This document shows, piece by piece, positions 21,629-33,089 of a stretch of DNA of 64,000 bases. Made by a program: the position numbers and the translations under genes. Origin of the DNA: Thamnidium elegans (lineage: Eukaryota; Mucoromycota; Mucoromycetes; Mucorales; Mucoraceae); contig JAIXMG010000012.1 of assembly GCA_025201345.1 (NCBI GenBank), forward strand, positions 186,001 through 250,000, read 5' to 3'. Every line of letters begins with the position of its first letter. Positions within the stretch are counted from its first letter, which is position 1. The notes beneath the pieces are model-generated. The model was not told the DNA's origin and did not search any database. It worked only from the letters and a program-made list of their open reading frames with translations.

Positions 21629-22288
21629 TTATTTATCTGAATGGACATGAACCACCATAACTGCACAATCGAGGTGATGTGTAAGATATTCAGAAGTAGA
21701 TCCAATTAATTTTCTGTTAAGCAAAAAAAAAAAAAGAAGCTAGTTAGTATATATGTACAATTTGAGTGTTGTATATATAATAAAAGTACCTCTTCAAGTA
21801 TCCGTGACCTCTATTACCACAAATAACAATATCGGCATGTTGTTCTTTAGCATATTTAGTAATCGCTTCTTGAGCACGACCTCTCAAGGTTTCACTCTTC
21901 ACATTTTTCTTCAAAAAAAAAAACAGTATTATGCAATGAAACCCTTGTATTTATTACGAAACTTTTTTAAAGAATAAATAGAAGCAATACTTACTATACC
22001 CAACTGCTTAATCGCATAAACAACTTCTTCTAATCTTTCTTTACCTTGCTTTTCCAAAAGACGAACAGTTTCTCTATACTCACGAGTAGAATCTAAACCA
22101 CCTAAAACTCCTTGAACTTGCAAGCCACCAGGGCCTTCAAGCCTACTAAAGTCTTCATTGATTGCTAGTACCACCGTCACATCATCATCAGGCAATAAAA
22201 TAGAATGACTATTAACCCATTCGAGTACTTTTAAGCTCACGAGAGATTGATCATAAGTAATGATAATTTTTCTACTTGCAGAAGCCAT
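21629..22288 (-). CDS. Universal stress protein (UspA) domain protein
   Basis: Three exons: 21995-22288, 21790-21908, 21629-21713, totalling 498 nt or 165 aa. The start is MASASRKIIITYDQS, the typical first beta strand of the UspA fold. The middle has VLEWVNSHSILLPDDDVTVVLAI. The C-terminal half carries HADIVICGNRGHGYLKR and KLIGSTSEYLTHHLDCAVMV, which is the GxRGxG...GS(T/V)S nucleotide-binding signature of ATP-binding UspA proteins. Such proteins are cytosolic and linked to stress, but their substrate is unknown. The gene is divergent from the PAK gene. Confidence 0.92.
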
Positions 22289-22817
22289 TTTCTACTATAA
22301 ACATTGACAAACAAAAAGAAAAAAAGAAAAGGATTATTAATTTTTTTTTTATATGTGATGAAAAAAAAGAAAAAGGTTTCACCGATAAAGACGTATTGTG
22401 TCGGCATAATAAGAAATTGGGGGGTGTAAAGAAGTCTCCTGAAGTAAACTTTTGGTTTTCAGTAGTAGTGGTTCCCCCTAAATAACAATTATTTGTTTGT
22501 TTATTATTATTTTTTGGGGAGAGAAAATAAGTATATGAATATTATATAAAGTACCTTTTCTCTTTCTCTCTTTTCCTTTTTTAATTCGGGTAGATGCAAA
22601 AAGGCAAAAAGAGAGATATTCATATATATAGTAAAAGATAGTATTAACATACCAAAAAAAATAATATATTATATTATATATTTATATATATATATAAAAC
22701 CCACAAAAAAAAAAAAAAAATTAAAATATATTAGATCATCGCATAAAGTCACAAACATCGCTTTCACGTACACTTTCTCTTAAACCTCACGTAACAAAAA
22801 TATACAATACAACACCT
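22289..22817. other. Divergent intergenic region between the stress protein and PAK genes
   Basis: 529 bases, very AT-rich, with TA runs near 22665-22700 and a poly-A tract near 22708. It should contain both promoters. No specific site is claimed. Confidence 0.5.
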
Positions 22818-24791
22818 ATGAGTATCGATTCTAGACAACATAATAATAATGATGAAAAGAACAATCACCGCGATAGCAAATTTAAAGGTGTACTCGATAA
22901 ATTCGTCGGTAAAGAAAATAAGATAAAATAAAAACAACTTGTAACTCTAATAATAATAATAAAAAAAGACATGATGTCTAGTAATAATAATCCAATGGAT
23001 ATGATGGTTATTTCTGGCCCAATGGATATTTCTTCTCCTTATAATACGAGACATGTCACGCACGTTGGTTTTGATGCAAATACAGGCGAATTCACTGGTC
23101 TGCCAAGAGAGTGGCATACACTATTAAAGTCAAGTGGAATCACTCAGACTGAACAGGAGCAAAATCCGCAGGTAAATCATAATAAAGGAGTAATACAAAA
23201 AAACTGGTTTTTTTTAAACTCCTTAAAAAAAAACCCCAAATTTTTCTTTAGGCTGTCATTAATGCAATTGAATTCTATCAAGAAGCAAGAGAGTTGGATG
23301 AAGCTGTTTGGCATAAAATACCTAAAACAGCAACAACTAGATCAGTAACTGATTCTATTCATGATTTAACGCCAATATCAACACCACCGCAACAGCAAAA
23401 AGGAAACGCAATAACTAATTCATTACGTAGACTATCGAAATTAAAGTTTCCTGATTATAATGGAAAAAGGGCTTCTGTCGTAAGTTTTTTTTTTTTACTA
23501 AAAGTTATGGCCTGTTTATTTCTAACTTTATTCTCTTTGTAAATATATAGGTTTCAAATAGATCCTCTTTAATAGGTAAATACTTTTAATAGTGATGATG
23601 ATTACAATATTAATAAACATATACTACTAGTTGATACAACTAAAAAGACAGAATCTACTGATATAGACCAAACAGATGAAACAAATTATCCGCCAGTTAT
23701 TAAACGTAAAGCCAAAGAACCAAAGCAAGGAGAATTCGATATTATTAAACAGTTACAGGATATTTGTTACAATATTGACCCTAACGATATCTATAAGGAC
23801 ATGGTTAAAATAGGACAAGGGTATATATATATTTTTTAACGTGTTTTTGTATATTTATATATATTGATATTTTCTTCTCCTCTTTCTCTCCCCTTTTTTA
23901 AGTGCTTCGGGTGGAGTATTTATAGCTCATCGTAAAACGGGAGAAAATAAAATGATTCCAGTTGCTATTAAACAAATGAATTTAGAACAACAACCAAAGA
24001 AGGAACTTATTATCAATGAAATTTTAGTGATGAAAAAGTCTCAAAATGCAAATATCGTCAATTATTTAGATTCGTACCTTTGGAAAGGTGATTTATGGGT
24101 AGTAATGGAGTATATGGAAGGTGGAAGTTTAACTGATGTTGTTACTTGTAATATGATGATGGAAGGTCAAATTGCTGCTGTATGTAAACAAGTGTTGCAA
24201 GGTTTGCATCATTTACATACAAATGATGTAATTCATCGTGATATTAAAAGTGATAATATCTTGTTGAGTTTACAAGGCGATATTAAATTAAGTGCGTATA
24301 TAATAATTATTATAGTTATTGGTGATTTTTTAACATTTTTTTTATTTTTTTTTTTTTTGCGCAAAAAAGCTGATTTTGGTTTTTGTGCTCAGTTAAATGA
24401 AGGTCAATCAAAGCGTACAACAATGGTAGGTACACCTTATTGGATGGCACCAGAAGTAGTTACTCGTAAAGAATACGGTTCAAAGGTAGATATTTGGTCA
24501 CTTGGTATTATGGCTATTGAAATGATCGAAGGAGAACCACCTTACCTTAATGAAAATCCATTACGAGCACTTTATTTGATCGCTACAAATGGTACACCTA
24601 CTTTACAGAGCCCTGAATCATTATCTCAAGTATTTAGAGACTTTTTAGCAAAGTGCTTACAAGTAGACCCTGAAATAAGACCTTCTGCGGAAGAAATGTT
24701 ACAGCATCCTTTTTTACAACTTGCTGATCCATTAAGATCGCTTACCCCTTTAATCCGTGCTGCAAGAGAAAGTGCAAAATCCGAAAATTAA
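22818..24791 (+). CDS. p21-activated kinase (PAK/Ste20 type) with CRIB domain
   Basis: Seven exons: 22818-22908, 22969-23171, 23252-23479, 23551-23575, 23631-23820, 23903-24291, 24370-24791, totalling 1548 nt or 515 aa. An N-terminal CRIB/PBD ([31 protein letters not shown]) binds Cdc42/Rac-GTP. The kinase domain occupies ~235-500: glycine loop [42 protein letters not shown] and [12 protein letters not shown]. No PH domain precedes the CRIB, so it is Ste20/Shk1-like rather than Cla4-like. At 515 aa it is compact, near the size of animal group I PAKs. It should act in polarity and MAPK signalling. Exon 4 is only 25 nt. Intron 6 (78 nt) splits the DFG region and is in frame and stop-free. Confidence 0.94.
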
Positions 24792-24848
24792 AAACTTATG
24801 TAACACACACACACACACTTTTTTTTATACATATAATATTTCTTTTTT

Positions 24849-27374
24849 TTATTGGTTTGATTTCAATTCTTTTAATTCTCTTCGAAGAACTTCATTCTCC
24901 TTTTGTAAATCAGTGTTTTCACCAAGTGTTTGTTGAATTAGCTTATGCAAGTGTTCTACAGTAGATGTAATATCACTATTAAAAAAAAAAAAAGGATAGA
25001 GTTAGTATATATATGCACACGTAAAAAAAAAAGTACCTTTGATCTAAATAAGGAGCGTCTTCAGTAGGCTTTTTAAAAGAAAGACTTAATTCTTGTAATA
25101 TAATACGTTGAGATTCATTAAATCGAATTAGTTCTTCAATTTGGTATTGAGGGTTAAATTGGTTAGAGTCTATAGATAATTGAGATTGATGATGTACAGG
25201 AGTATTGATATGATCAATATGACTAGAAGATATACTACCACGAGGAGTTACATCAACCGAAGAACAAGCAGAACCACCGGTTAATTCAAATCGACCAATC
25301 TTTCTAGATGATTCAGTTAATAAAGCGATATTTTCGGTAGTCAAGGTACTGGTATCCATGGGGTATCTTTTTTCAGTCACAGCGGTTGTATTACTACGAC
25401 CGTTGGAAGAAGAGGAATAAGAAGAACTATCTCTTGATAGAGGTATAGGTTGATAGAGCATTGGCGCAGAAGAACAAGATACTTCAAATCTAGATTTACG
25501 ATCTACATTTAATACATCTTGACTAGGCACCTTGTGCAAGTGATCATATTCATCTGTATTTTGATGAATAGTAGGTGTATCATTAAATGTAACAGGCTTC
25601 GTTTGTTGGTTAACATAAAATCTTCCTTTCATTACTTCGCCATCCGAAAGTGTATGTTCATCTTCTAGCATAGGACTAGAACTACGAACAGAGGAGGAAT
25701 GAACACTATCTAGATTGTTGGCTTCTTCAATCACAAATCTAGATTTTCTAGGCGGTGTACCTACAATAGGTGCTGGTGGTGGTGGTGAAGTTTCAGCCGG
25801 GTGGACCATACTATTATTACGTACAACGACATCTCCAAATGATATATGTCTTTTAGATGCAGGCGCCTTTTTAGAATTCTCTTGCTGTTGCTGTTGCTGT
25901 AATAATTGATCATGATTAGTATCCAATAAATGTATATCTTCTTCATCATCGTCATCAAAATCCCACTCATCAGTCTTTGTGATGGTAACTTGCTTATGAG
26001 GCATCATTTTACGAGGGCGTTGTTCCAAAGGAGGTAATTCAACCAAAATTGTTTTTATTAAATAATCCTTTCTTTTTGCTTGTTTAAAGAATGGATGTAA
26101 CAATAACTTTTCAGCGCTTGGTCTAAAAAAAAAATAACTGGGTGAATACTTATATATTTCGAGTAGTATATATATTTTTTTTTTACCTTTTGCGAGGATC
26201 TTTAGATAAACAACTGTCAACCATTTCTTTAAATAGTTTAGAGTATTTATGAATAATGCCATCACGCTCTAAAGTAGGTGGATCATTGGAAAGGGTCATC
26301 ATTAAAACTTTGAGAGGAGGATACTTTGCAAATGGTGCATGACCCGTAGCTAATTCAATACAAGTAATACCAAAACTCCAAATATCTGCCTTATAATCAT
26401 ATTCAGCTTGCTCCATGACTTCAGGTGCCATCCAACAAGGCTATAAAAATGTAATTTAGTTTAATGAATATATGTATATATTATATACACTTACAGTGCC
26501 GACAAATGTCTTTCTCATTCCTCTTTCACCAGTTTCCATCAAAGAAGAAGACACACCAAAATCACCAAGTAGTACAGTACCATCATCATCCATTAATAAA
26601 TTACCAGCCTTTACATCACGATGGATATGTCCATTCTTATGTAAATACAATAAACCTTCTAATGATTGCTTTAAAATAGTAGCGATACTCAATTCATCTA
26701 AACCATCAGGGAATCTAGTTTTCATTATGTCAAGGCAAGAACCACCACCTAAAAATGGTGTAACAATATAGAGTTTCGATCCATGCACAAATGACCCATA
26801 CACACGTAATACGTTAGGATGTTTCGAAAGTGCCATCAATGCTGTTTCACGCTAAAATTAAAAAAAAGGGGTAAATTAAAAGTCAGGTTTTTTTTACAAA
26901 GAAAAGTATGTTACTTTACTCGAAGTTCATCGATTTGATTACGTTCAAATTTGTCAAGGTCAATCATTTTTAAAGCCATACGCTTACCATAAGGTTTATG
27001 AATGGCTTTATAAACAATAGCAGAAGAACCATAACCTTTATATAAAAGAGGCTGTTACTAACCAAATAAAAATAAAATAAATAAAATATACTCTTACCTA
27101 TAGGTTCTCTTATATCGAAGTCATCAATTTGGCTAAAATGATGTTCGGGTATTAACTGAGAAGGTACAGGGGAAGGAGGTACATTACTGTCATTGCTCAA
27201 ATTAAGTATACTGTTACCGCTAGTCATAATTTTTAACCCGTTTAATATATCGATACCACTAATAGACTTTCTTGGTTGATGATGCTGTGTAGGTGGCGTC
27301 GATATTAATATCGGTTTTGGAGCTCGGTTGTCATCAGATGAAGCCGATGAGTGAATACTATCTATACGTTCCAT
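24849..27374 (-). CDS. STE20-family kinase of the OSR1/SPAK (Fray) type with repeated RFx[V/I/L] motifs in its tail
   Basis: Six exons: 27098-27374, 26920-27035, 26495-26851, 26187-26440, 25037-26122, 24849-24975, totalling 2217 nt or 738 aa. The kinase domain is at ~85-350: [53 protein letters not shown]. It includes the OSR1/SPAK hallmark [16 protein letters not shown] with [15 protein letters not shown]. The long tail is low-complexity with [22 protein letters not shown] and IGRFELTGG, and it ends in a short coiled coil ([17 protein letters not shown]). In animals OSR1/SPAK recognise RFx[V/I] peptides with a C-terminal domain; here the kinase itself carries such peptides. It is convergent with the PAK gene, with 57 bp between stops. 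Confidence 0.92.
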
Positions 27375-28089
27375 CCTAAAGATTAACTAACGAAAAAAAA
27401 AGAGAAAGAAAATACTTTTTTTTTTTTTTTTTTTTTTTCGTCCCTCAAAATAATACGCTGAGTTGAAAAGGTACCACGTGATTGAATGAGGGGAAAGAAA
27501 TTGACTTTTTGTTACCAGGTATCCGTTTTTAGGTACTTATGATCTTCTGACAGTACGATAAACGGCCTTAATAGTTTACATAATCGTAAGTCAACAACAA
27601 AAATAGAAAAAACAAGCCATAAAACGTGAATATTATACTATAATATGACACTTATCTTCTTGTATTTAATCTCACTACTGCGATATTCTATTTAAGAGTG
27701 AACTTTCTAGAGAAACTCGAAGCGCTGACATACCAACACTTTAATATTTGAATATATTATTAAAATATATTATAATATAAAAAACTGTATTCAAGTATTT
27801 TATTAGCCAAAAGTTGTATCAAGACATCCTGCAGACTCGTTTTACTTGACTTTTTTTTTAAACTTTCTTGCGCGAAACAAGTTGGAACAACGTTTTTGGT
27901 CTATTTAAATAATCTGTAACGATAAGTTGTAGAGCATGAATATAAAGATAGTTAAATATATCGCCTGAGCAAGTAGACCCGCTATTTTATCATCTTTTTT
28001 TTTATAGAGCAAGTTACTTTCTCTTTTCCTTTTACTAGTTATGCATACCAGTAATTTTTTTTTATATTAATCGCGTCAGCTACAAAAAC
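27375..28089. other. Intergenic region, no supported gene
   Basis: A T23-type tract at ~27418-27438 lies just upstream of the kinase start. Beyond it are AT-rich sequence and a TA-rich stretch near 27750-27780. I see no gene. Confidence 0.55.
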
Positions 28090-29690
28090 GTAGTAATAAT
28101 AAAAGTACTCCAAAGTGGCAAGAGGGCCAAAGAATAGGAAAATGAAGAGAGTAATTGTGGAGTTGTAATTGCTGTTAAAGAAAAAAATTTACCGAGATAT
28201 CGCAGCTTAAAAACTCGTTCACATCAGAAATCACTGCTAATTTTACCAGCTATAAGAAATAACGGGTTTTGATTTATTAAAAAACAGGAAACGCGTTTCG
28301 GTCCCAAGTTACATAATACAAAATAGTTTTTTCAAATATGTCTTCGATAAAAAAAACTTAAAAACGTACTTTTTTGATTTTCATTTTTGGGAGGTCAACC
28401 CCTTTTGTTTTTTGGTCAAAGATCACAGTTTTTTTTACGATTATTATGAATCCAATTTGCATTTCTTTGTGTAAAAACAAGGATAGTAAAATAATCTTAT
28501 AGATACTTTGAATCCATTTTAAATAAAGCTTTTAATGCACAAATTTAAAGAGTAATCACTGTTTAAAAACACTTTTTTTTTTGGAAAAAAGACACGCGTT
28601 TTTGTGTAACTATTTTTCTCAATGTTTTTATTTACGCGATTACGTAAAATATATTCTTTTATTATTATTTTTGATTATAGTAAAGATTAAAGTTCTTTAA
28701 AAATCCTTTATCGCTTATTTATCAATGAAAGTGCTAAAACTAAAACTGAGCGAGAAAACGCTATTTTAAGTTCCGCGTAACTCGAATTTTAGTAATAAAA
28801 AAAAAAGTCTTTAAACATTGATAACACGTTCAGTGTTTTTTATAAAAATATAAGTTAAGATGGATTAGATGCGCCTAAAAGATTAATTTGTCATTATTGT
28901 TTTGTCACAAAAACTAGAGTAGATCTGGAGTAACTGCAAAAATACTATGAAAAAAATTGAAAAACAAAAGGGATTGACCTCCCAAAATCAAAAATGGCCG
29001 AAAATGAATGGCCGAGAAAAATATAGAACAACAAGCAGTTTTCAAAATTTGATATTAAAGGTATCTTCCCGAAGACTAGCTATCACTAAGCGCCTTGAAC
29101 AAAGAATCATTTCCTGGCTTTTAGTTATACAAAGAAAACACCTTATTTCAATCATTGTTAAAATGACCTTTTTTAAAAGTGATGTCTAAAGTTTCATATA
29201 AAAAAAAGTGTTTTAAAAGGATGGTGGACAAAAAATGATGGGTTATAACATTTTAAATAGTTTTTTAACTCTTCCAAGCCACTGTATAAAAAAATACATT
29301 ATGTATCTGTTTTTACAAGAGCTCAAATATTAGAACCGCTTTAATTATTTTTAAAAATTTATTGTTACCGATTAAAATAGTACAGAGCTATATATCAAAA
29401 TGATGTTATTAGTTGCTTTGTAAGCTTTATTTCATTACCTTCTCTCTATCATTTTGGTTATTATCCTTCTGTTTACGAATAACATTGGTAAACAATACAC
29501 CCTTGAAGGCTAGAATCTTTCATACGATTTCTTCATAAACTAAAGCAAATTACTTTTTTATTTTTATTATCTCTTTGATTTATATCGGTACACTTCCTAA
29601 AATCTACATTTATTAATTTATTTACCACTCGAATAATGATATTGTGATGTATTCCAGATGCGTAGGACGGGTCAAACTAACTATAATAGC
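28090..29690. repeat. Dispersed foldback repeat, copy A
   Basis: This region is recognisably the same sequence as 43000-44615, in the same orientation, at clear but diverged similarity. Matching words include CGCAGCTTAAAAA, AACGCGTTTCGG, AAACTGAGCGAGAAAA and TACAGAGCTAT. Each copy is also internally palindromic. The arm around 28375-28420 (TTTTTGGGAGGTCAACCCC) is inverted at 28960-29000 (GGGATTGACCTCCCAAAA). The arms extend further, pairing 28480-28530 with 28860-28890. No protein-coding capacity is seen. It behaves like a foldback or large MITE family. Confidence 0.75.
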
Positions 29691-29870
29691 TTAAATACAT
29701 ATGTGTTAAATATGTGCTAAAATCACTTGTAACTAAAAAATATAAATAGGGAAGTGAGGTTTTTGCAACAGCAAAAAAAAAAAAAAAGGATAGATAATGC
29801 TTCTAATACCTAATTTTACGTTGCGAAAGTAGACATAATTTTCTCAATGTATGGAACGAGTTGTCTTGAC

Positions 29871-30048
29871 ATATAGTAGCGGCTCTATTTAAGGGTAGCC
29901 AAAATTCTTAGGAAATCCACCCTTAAATCAATTATTAGCGATAATAGCGGTGTTAAAGCAGGGGACGGAAGAAGGTGCCCTGGAGAAATTCACCCTTAAA
30001 TAGAACCTACTCTTAAATCGAACACCCTTAAATAGAGCCATTACTGTA
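29871..30048. mobile_element. Short TIR element (MITE-like) with TA flanks
   Basis: The left end reads TAGTAGCGGCTCTATTTAAG and the right end is its near complement ...CTTAAATAGAGCCATTACTG. They share a GGCTCTATTTAAGGGT core. TA lies at both outer edges, which suggests the Tc1/mariner type of target duplication. Inside are further copies of the CCCTTAAAT word (29921, 29991, 30024). The segment TAATAGCGGTGTTAAAGC also occurs near copy B at ~44587, so this piece may be part of the same larger element as the foldback repeat. Confidence 0.65.
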
Positions 30049-30211
30049 TTTTTTTTTTCTTTTTTGCCGTCAGTTTATCATACTTCACGTTAAAAGACAA
30101 AAAAAAAAAAAAAAAAAAAAATTAACTTGTAATTATTTTATCGAGAAAAAAGCATTGGGGCTGGATAGGTTAAAGTATATACAATATAAGGGTGTATGGG
30201 CATCATTCGAG

Positions 30212-31079
30212 TTATTTGATCGTTAAGTTGGATCCATGACTGGCTTCTAAATAGGAATCCGTATCAACTTCTTCTTCTTTTCCCTTCAATTCATTTCCAA
30301 TCCAAACAGGACCACAATGAGCGGCTACAATGATGGTGATATGCATATGTAAGTCAATAAAAATGAAATAAACGGCAGGGTGTACGTCATTATCACCGAA
30401 AAGACTATACAAAATAACTGTAGCAGTAATAGCTTGCATTAAAACAAGAAATATATAGATTACGACAGTAGCTTCACTGTCTACAGTAAATAGTTGCTTG
30501 TTTCTGATGTAAAATAGTATAACGACTGCAACAAATCCCCAACTTGAGAGCATTGTCATCACTACAACATTATGTGCACGCTCAAATTCTAGACTATTAC
30601 AATATCACTTGTCGATATTACCAGAAACGTGAGACTGCAAATGAGACACCTAAAGTACTAAGCATCAAATATAACCAATAATAACCAGAAATTCGTCGTC
30701 TCCATTAACTCGAACTATGTTGCAATAAAGGTGTAGAACATTGTATGAAAGGAAAGGCGCATTGAATGCTACGAAGTACAAATAACGATGTAATATCAAT
30801 ATCAGAGTTGTTTTCGTATGCAAAAGCAATAAGCACTGAAATAAAAGAGAATAGCGCTGAAATAAAGGTACTTCTTGTAATGGTTCCACTTTTATATACG
30901 CGGTTTATATAAATATAACATATTGTCATGAAAAAGGTGATGATGCTATTAATGTAGCAAACGATTACCCTGTTGTGTCGGTAGCTCCTAAGGCGATAAT
31001 CGTTTTTTTTTAAAAAAAAGGAAAAAAAAAAAAGTAAAGCTTGAAAATAAGCATTGAAAAATACCTCTGTGCTTAGCAA
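30212..31079 (-). pseudogene. Seven-helix membrane protein family, copy A, probably broken
   Basis: Two overlapping open stretches align end to end with the intact copy at 31548-32315. The N-terminal part (31079-30705) reads NSIITFFMTICYIYINRVYKS, then LFVLRSIQCAFPF. The C-terminal part (30562-30212) reads SSWGFVAVVILFYIRNKQLF, QAITATVILYSLF and IIVAAHCGPVWIG, and ends in EASHGSN like its neighbour. Between them the frame shifts and stops appear, with the homologous text split over two frames near 30705-30890. Unrecognised introns could explain some of this. The family is unknown to me. Confidence 0.55.
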
Positions 31080-31547
31080 TTTATTCTTAAAGAAACAGAA
31101 TATCTGTCAGGTGCGCAACGTCAGCTAAGCTTGAAATCAAATGTATTTTATAAAATCGACCTTTGAAATGTGATTCAATTTCACCAGATGCTTTTGTACT
31201 TAGCAAGTTATGGTTACAGAAACAGAGGCTTCGTTTAATTAACGTGTAACAATAATAATTTCAGATCAATAAAGAAAAAATCCTTCTTAACAAGATATGG
31301 TACTTTTTTTTCCTACAAAATGGTTTTTTGTTTAATATACTTTTATAGTAAAATTATTGTTTATGTTCTTACAAAAAAAGATGTCAAGATAGCCATAATA
31401 ATTAAATATACAACTGTTTTTTTTTGTTTTCGAAAAATAAATAAGAATATTTTATTATATTAAGTAAAAACCTCTCGATCGTACCTATGTGAGTACCTAT
31501 TATTATTAAAGTGAAAGGGAGAGAAAATGGTGCAAATTGTAGATTGA
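31080..31547. other. Spacer between membrane-protein paralogues
   Basis: 468 AT-rich bases with A- and T-tracts. I see no gene. Part of it should be the promoter of the minus-strand copy at 30212-31079 and the 3' UTR of the next copy. Confidence 0.5.
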
Positions 31548-32315
31548 TTAGTGGCTAGTATTTGACCCTTGATTAATCTCTAAATCACTATCTGATTCTG
31601 TTTTGCTACCGTAACTTTCACTAGAACCAGTTTGAATCCAAGTAGACCCATAACACGCAGCAATAATGATAGCTACTTTGAAGATTAATTCGTCAAGGAA
31701 AAATGCAACACCATACCCTAAGTCTTGGATATATATAGGAACGTAAGTAATAACTGTTGCGGTAATAGCTGAAATCAAATTGAGTCCAATAAATACCGAC
31801 ATAGTAGCCCTCGATTTACGATTGAGGTGTTTCTTATTCGTGAAATAAAGTAATAAGGCCACAGCAATAAATCCCCAGATTGAATGTTTTGTCAATACCA
31901 AGAGGTCGTAGATGTTGACAGAGGAAAAAGTGTTTACATTGAAAAAAACTGCAGTGGCAATCGAAACGGATATAGTAACAGCCATCCAGATATAACCGAT
32001 GTAGACCACAAGTTTTTTATTTTGGTTATTATTATAAATGATGTACTGGAAAGCATAGAATACAACGTGGAAGGCAAATGCGTAGCGGATACCGCGAAGC
32101 ATAAATATGGGAGAAGTTTTGATAGGTGGGGTATTCAAGGGAGACAAAACAAGGACATTGGAAATAAGAAAAGCCAGGGCAGATATGGACGCACTTCCAG
32201 CGGTAACAACTGCTTTAGTAGAGCGATATTTGTAAATATAGAACGCAGTTATGAGAAAAGTAACAATAGAGGTTACCAAAGAAACATACCTCCATATATT
32301 AATTTCGATAGCCAT
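31548..32315 (-). CDS. Seven-helix membrane protein, intact copy, unknown family
   Basis: Single-exon ORF of 255 aa starting MAIEINIWRYVSLVTSIVTF. Seven hydrophobic stretches are visible at about residues 8-28, 38-57, 73-93, 101-122, 136-156, 170-190 and 204-226. A polar Ser-rich tail of ~30 residues ends in EINQGSNTSH. Charged loops between helices are short (KYRSTK, NNNQNKK, NKKHLNRKSR). The layout is receptor-like, with a short outside N-terminus and a soluble C-terminal tail, but I recognise no family motif. Two related copies lie on either side, so it is a tandem family. The absence of introns contrasts with most genes here. Confidence 0.7.
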   Translation of the reverse strand: MAIEINIWRYVSLVTSIVTFLITAFYIYKYRSTKAVVTAGSASISALAFLISNVLVLSPLNTPPIKTSPIFMLRGIRYAFAFHVVFYAFQYIIYNNNQNKKLVVYIGYIWMAVTISVSIATAVFFNVNTFSSVNIYDLLVLTKHSIWGFIAVALLLYFTNKKHLNRKSRATMSVFIGLNLISAITATVITYVPIYIQDLGYGVAFFLDELIFKVAIIIAACYGSTWIQTGSSESYGSKTESDSDLEINQGSNTSH

Positions 32316-32447
32316 TTGTGTTTTGGTTTTTAAAAAATAAACGGTTAGAATTTTATTTTGTATTTATGTGATTGAAATCCAAATGTTCCTTTTTAGGTTT
32401 TGCTGAGCAGATCGTGTCACTCGACTAGAATACTTGTCTAATACACT

Positions 32448-33075
32448 CTAATAAGTTGTAGGTGTAACCAAATTATCATAGGTAGGAGCCATTATCCAGT
32501 GAGAACCATAAAAACACGCACCAACAGTTGCCATATTTATTGGCAACTCAACAAGTAACAAACAAATGACATTACGTACGTGAAAAGAATCAATAGGAAC
32601 ATTTAAAACAATTGTAGTATACATGGCTGCGATTAAAAAAAGTATTGCATAAATGATCATCGTTGTTCTTGTTTTTGAATTCATCTTTTTTTTGTTCGTG
32701 CCTATAACTATAGTAATAAGTGCAAAAAGTGCCCAATTGGATCCATCAACTAGAATTGTGTCGTAAACGACGCTATTTTGGTGGTATATATAATTCAAAT
32801 CTTCCAATTTTATCTTGATCGTAATGCCTATTGAAAACACAAGAATTAAAATCATCCAGAGGTATGCAATAAATACAAGCGCTTTGTATCTTCCTTGTGT
32901 TTTTTTATTATACGGTGCAGGGCGCAGAATATAGTGTAAAAAGAAAACGTATAATGAATTCAGTGAAACACGAATAAGGTGTTATATTTGCCGTCCGAGC
33001 CATCGATATATGCAATAACGATACAGCTAAAAATAAGAGCAGATACTACTGATATAAATTCACAAAAACCAATCC
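32448..33075 (-). pseudogene. Seven-helix membrane protein family, copy C, N-terminally broken
   Basis: The C-terminal 135 residues (MILILVFSIGITIK ... ACFYGSHWIMAPTYDNL) match the last four helices of the intact neighbour: NKKKMNSKTRTTMIIYAILF against its NKKHLNRKSRATMSVFIGLN. Upstream the match continues as RPAPYNKKTQGRYKALVFI and LNSLYVFFLHYIL. It then moves into a different frame as FISVVSALIFSCIVIAYI. This frameshift, and the lack of the first helix, mark it as a decayed copy. It abuts the helicase remnant at ~33090. Confidence 0.55.
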
Positions 33076-33089
33076 AGGATCGACAGACA

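Noticed and set aside
28947..29189. Plus-strand 80-aa ORF in foldback copy A
   Set aside because: The matching position in copy B is not open in the same way, and the product is Lys/Ser-rich low-complexity sequence.
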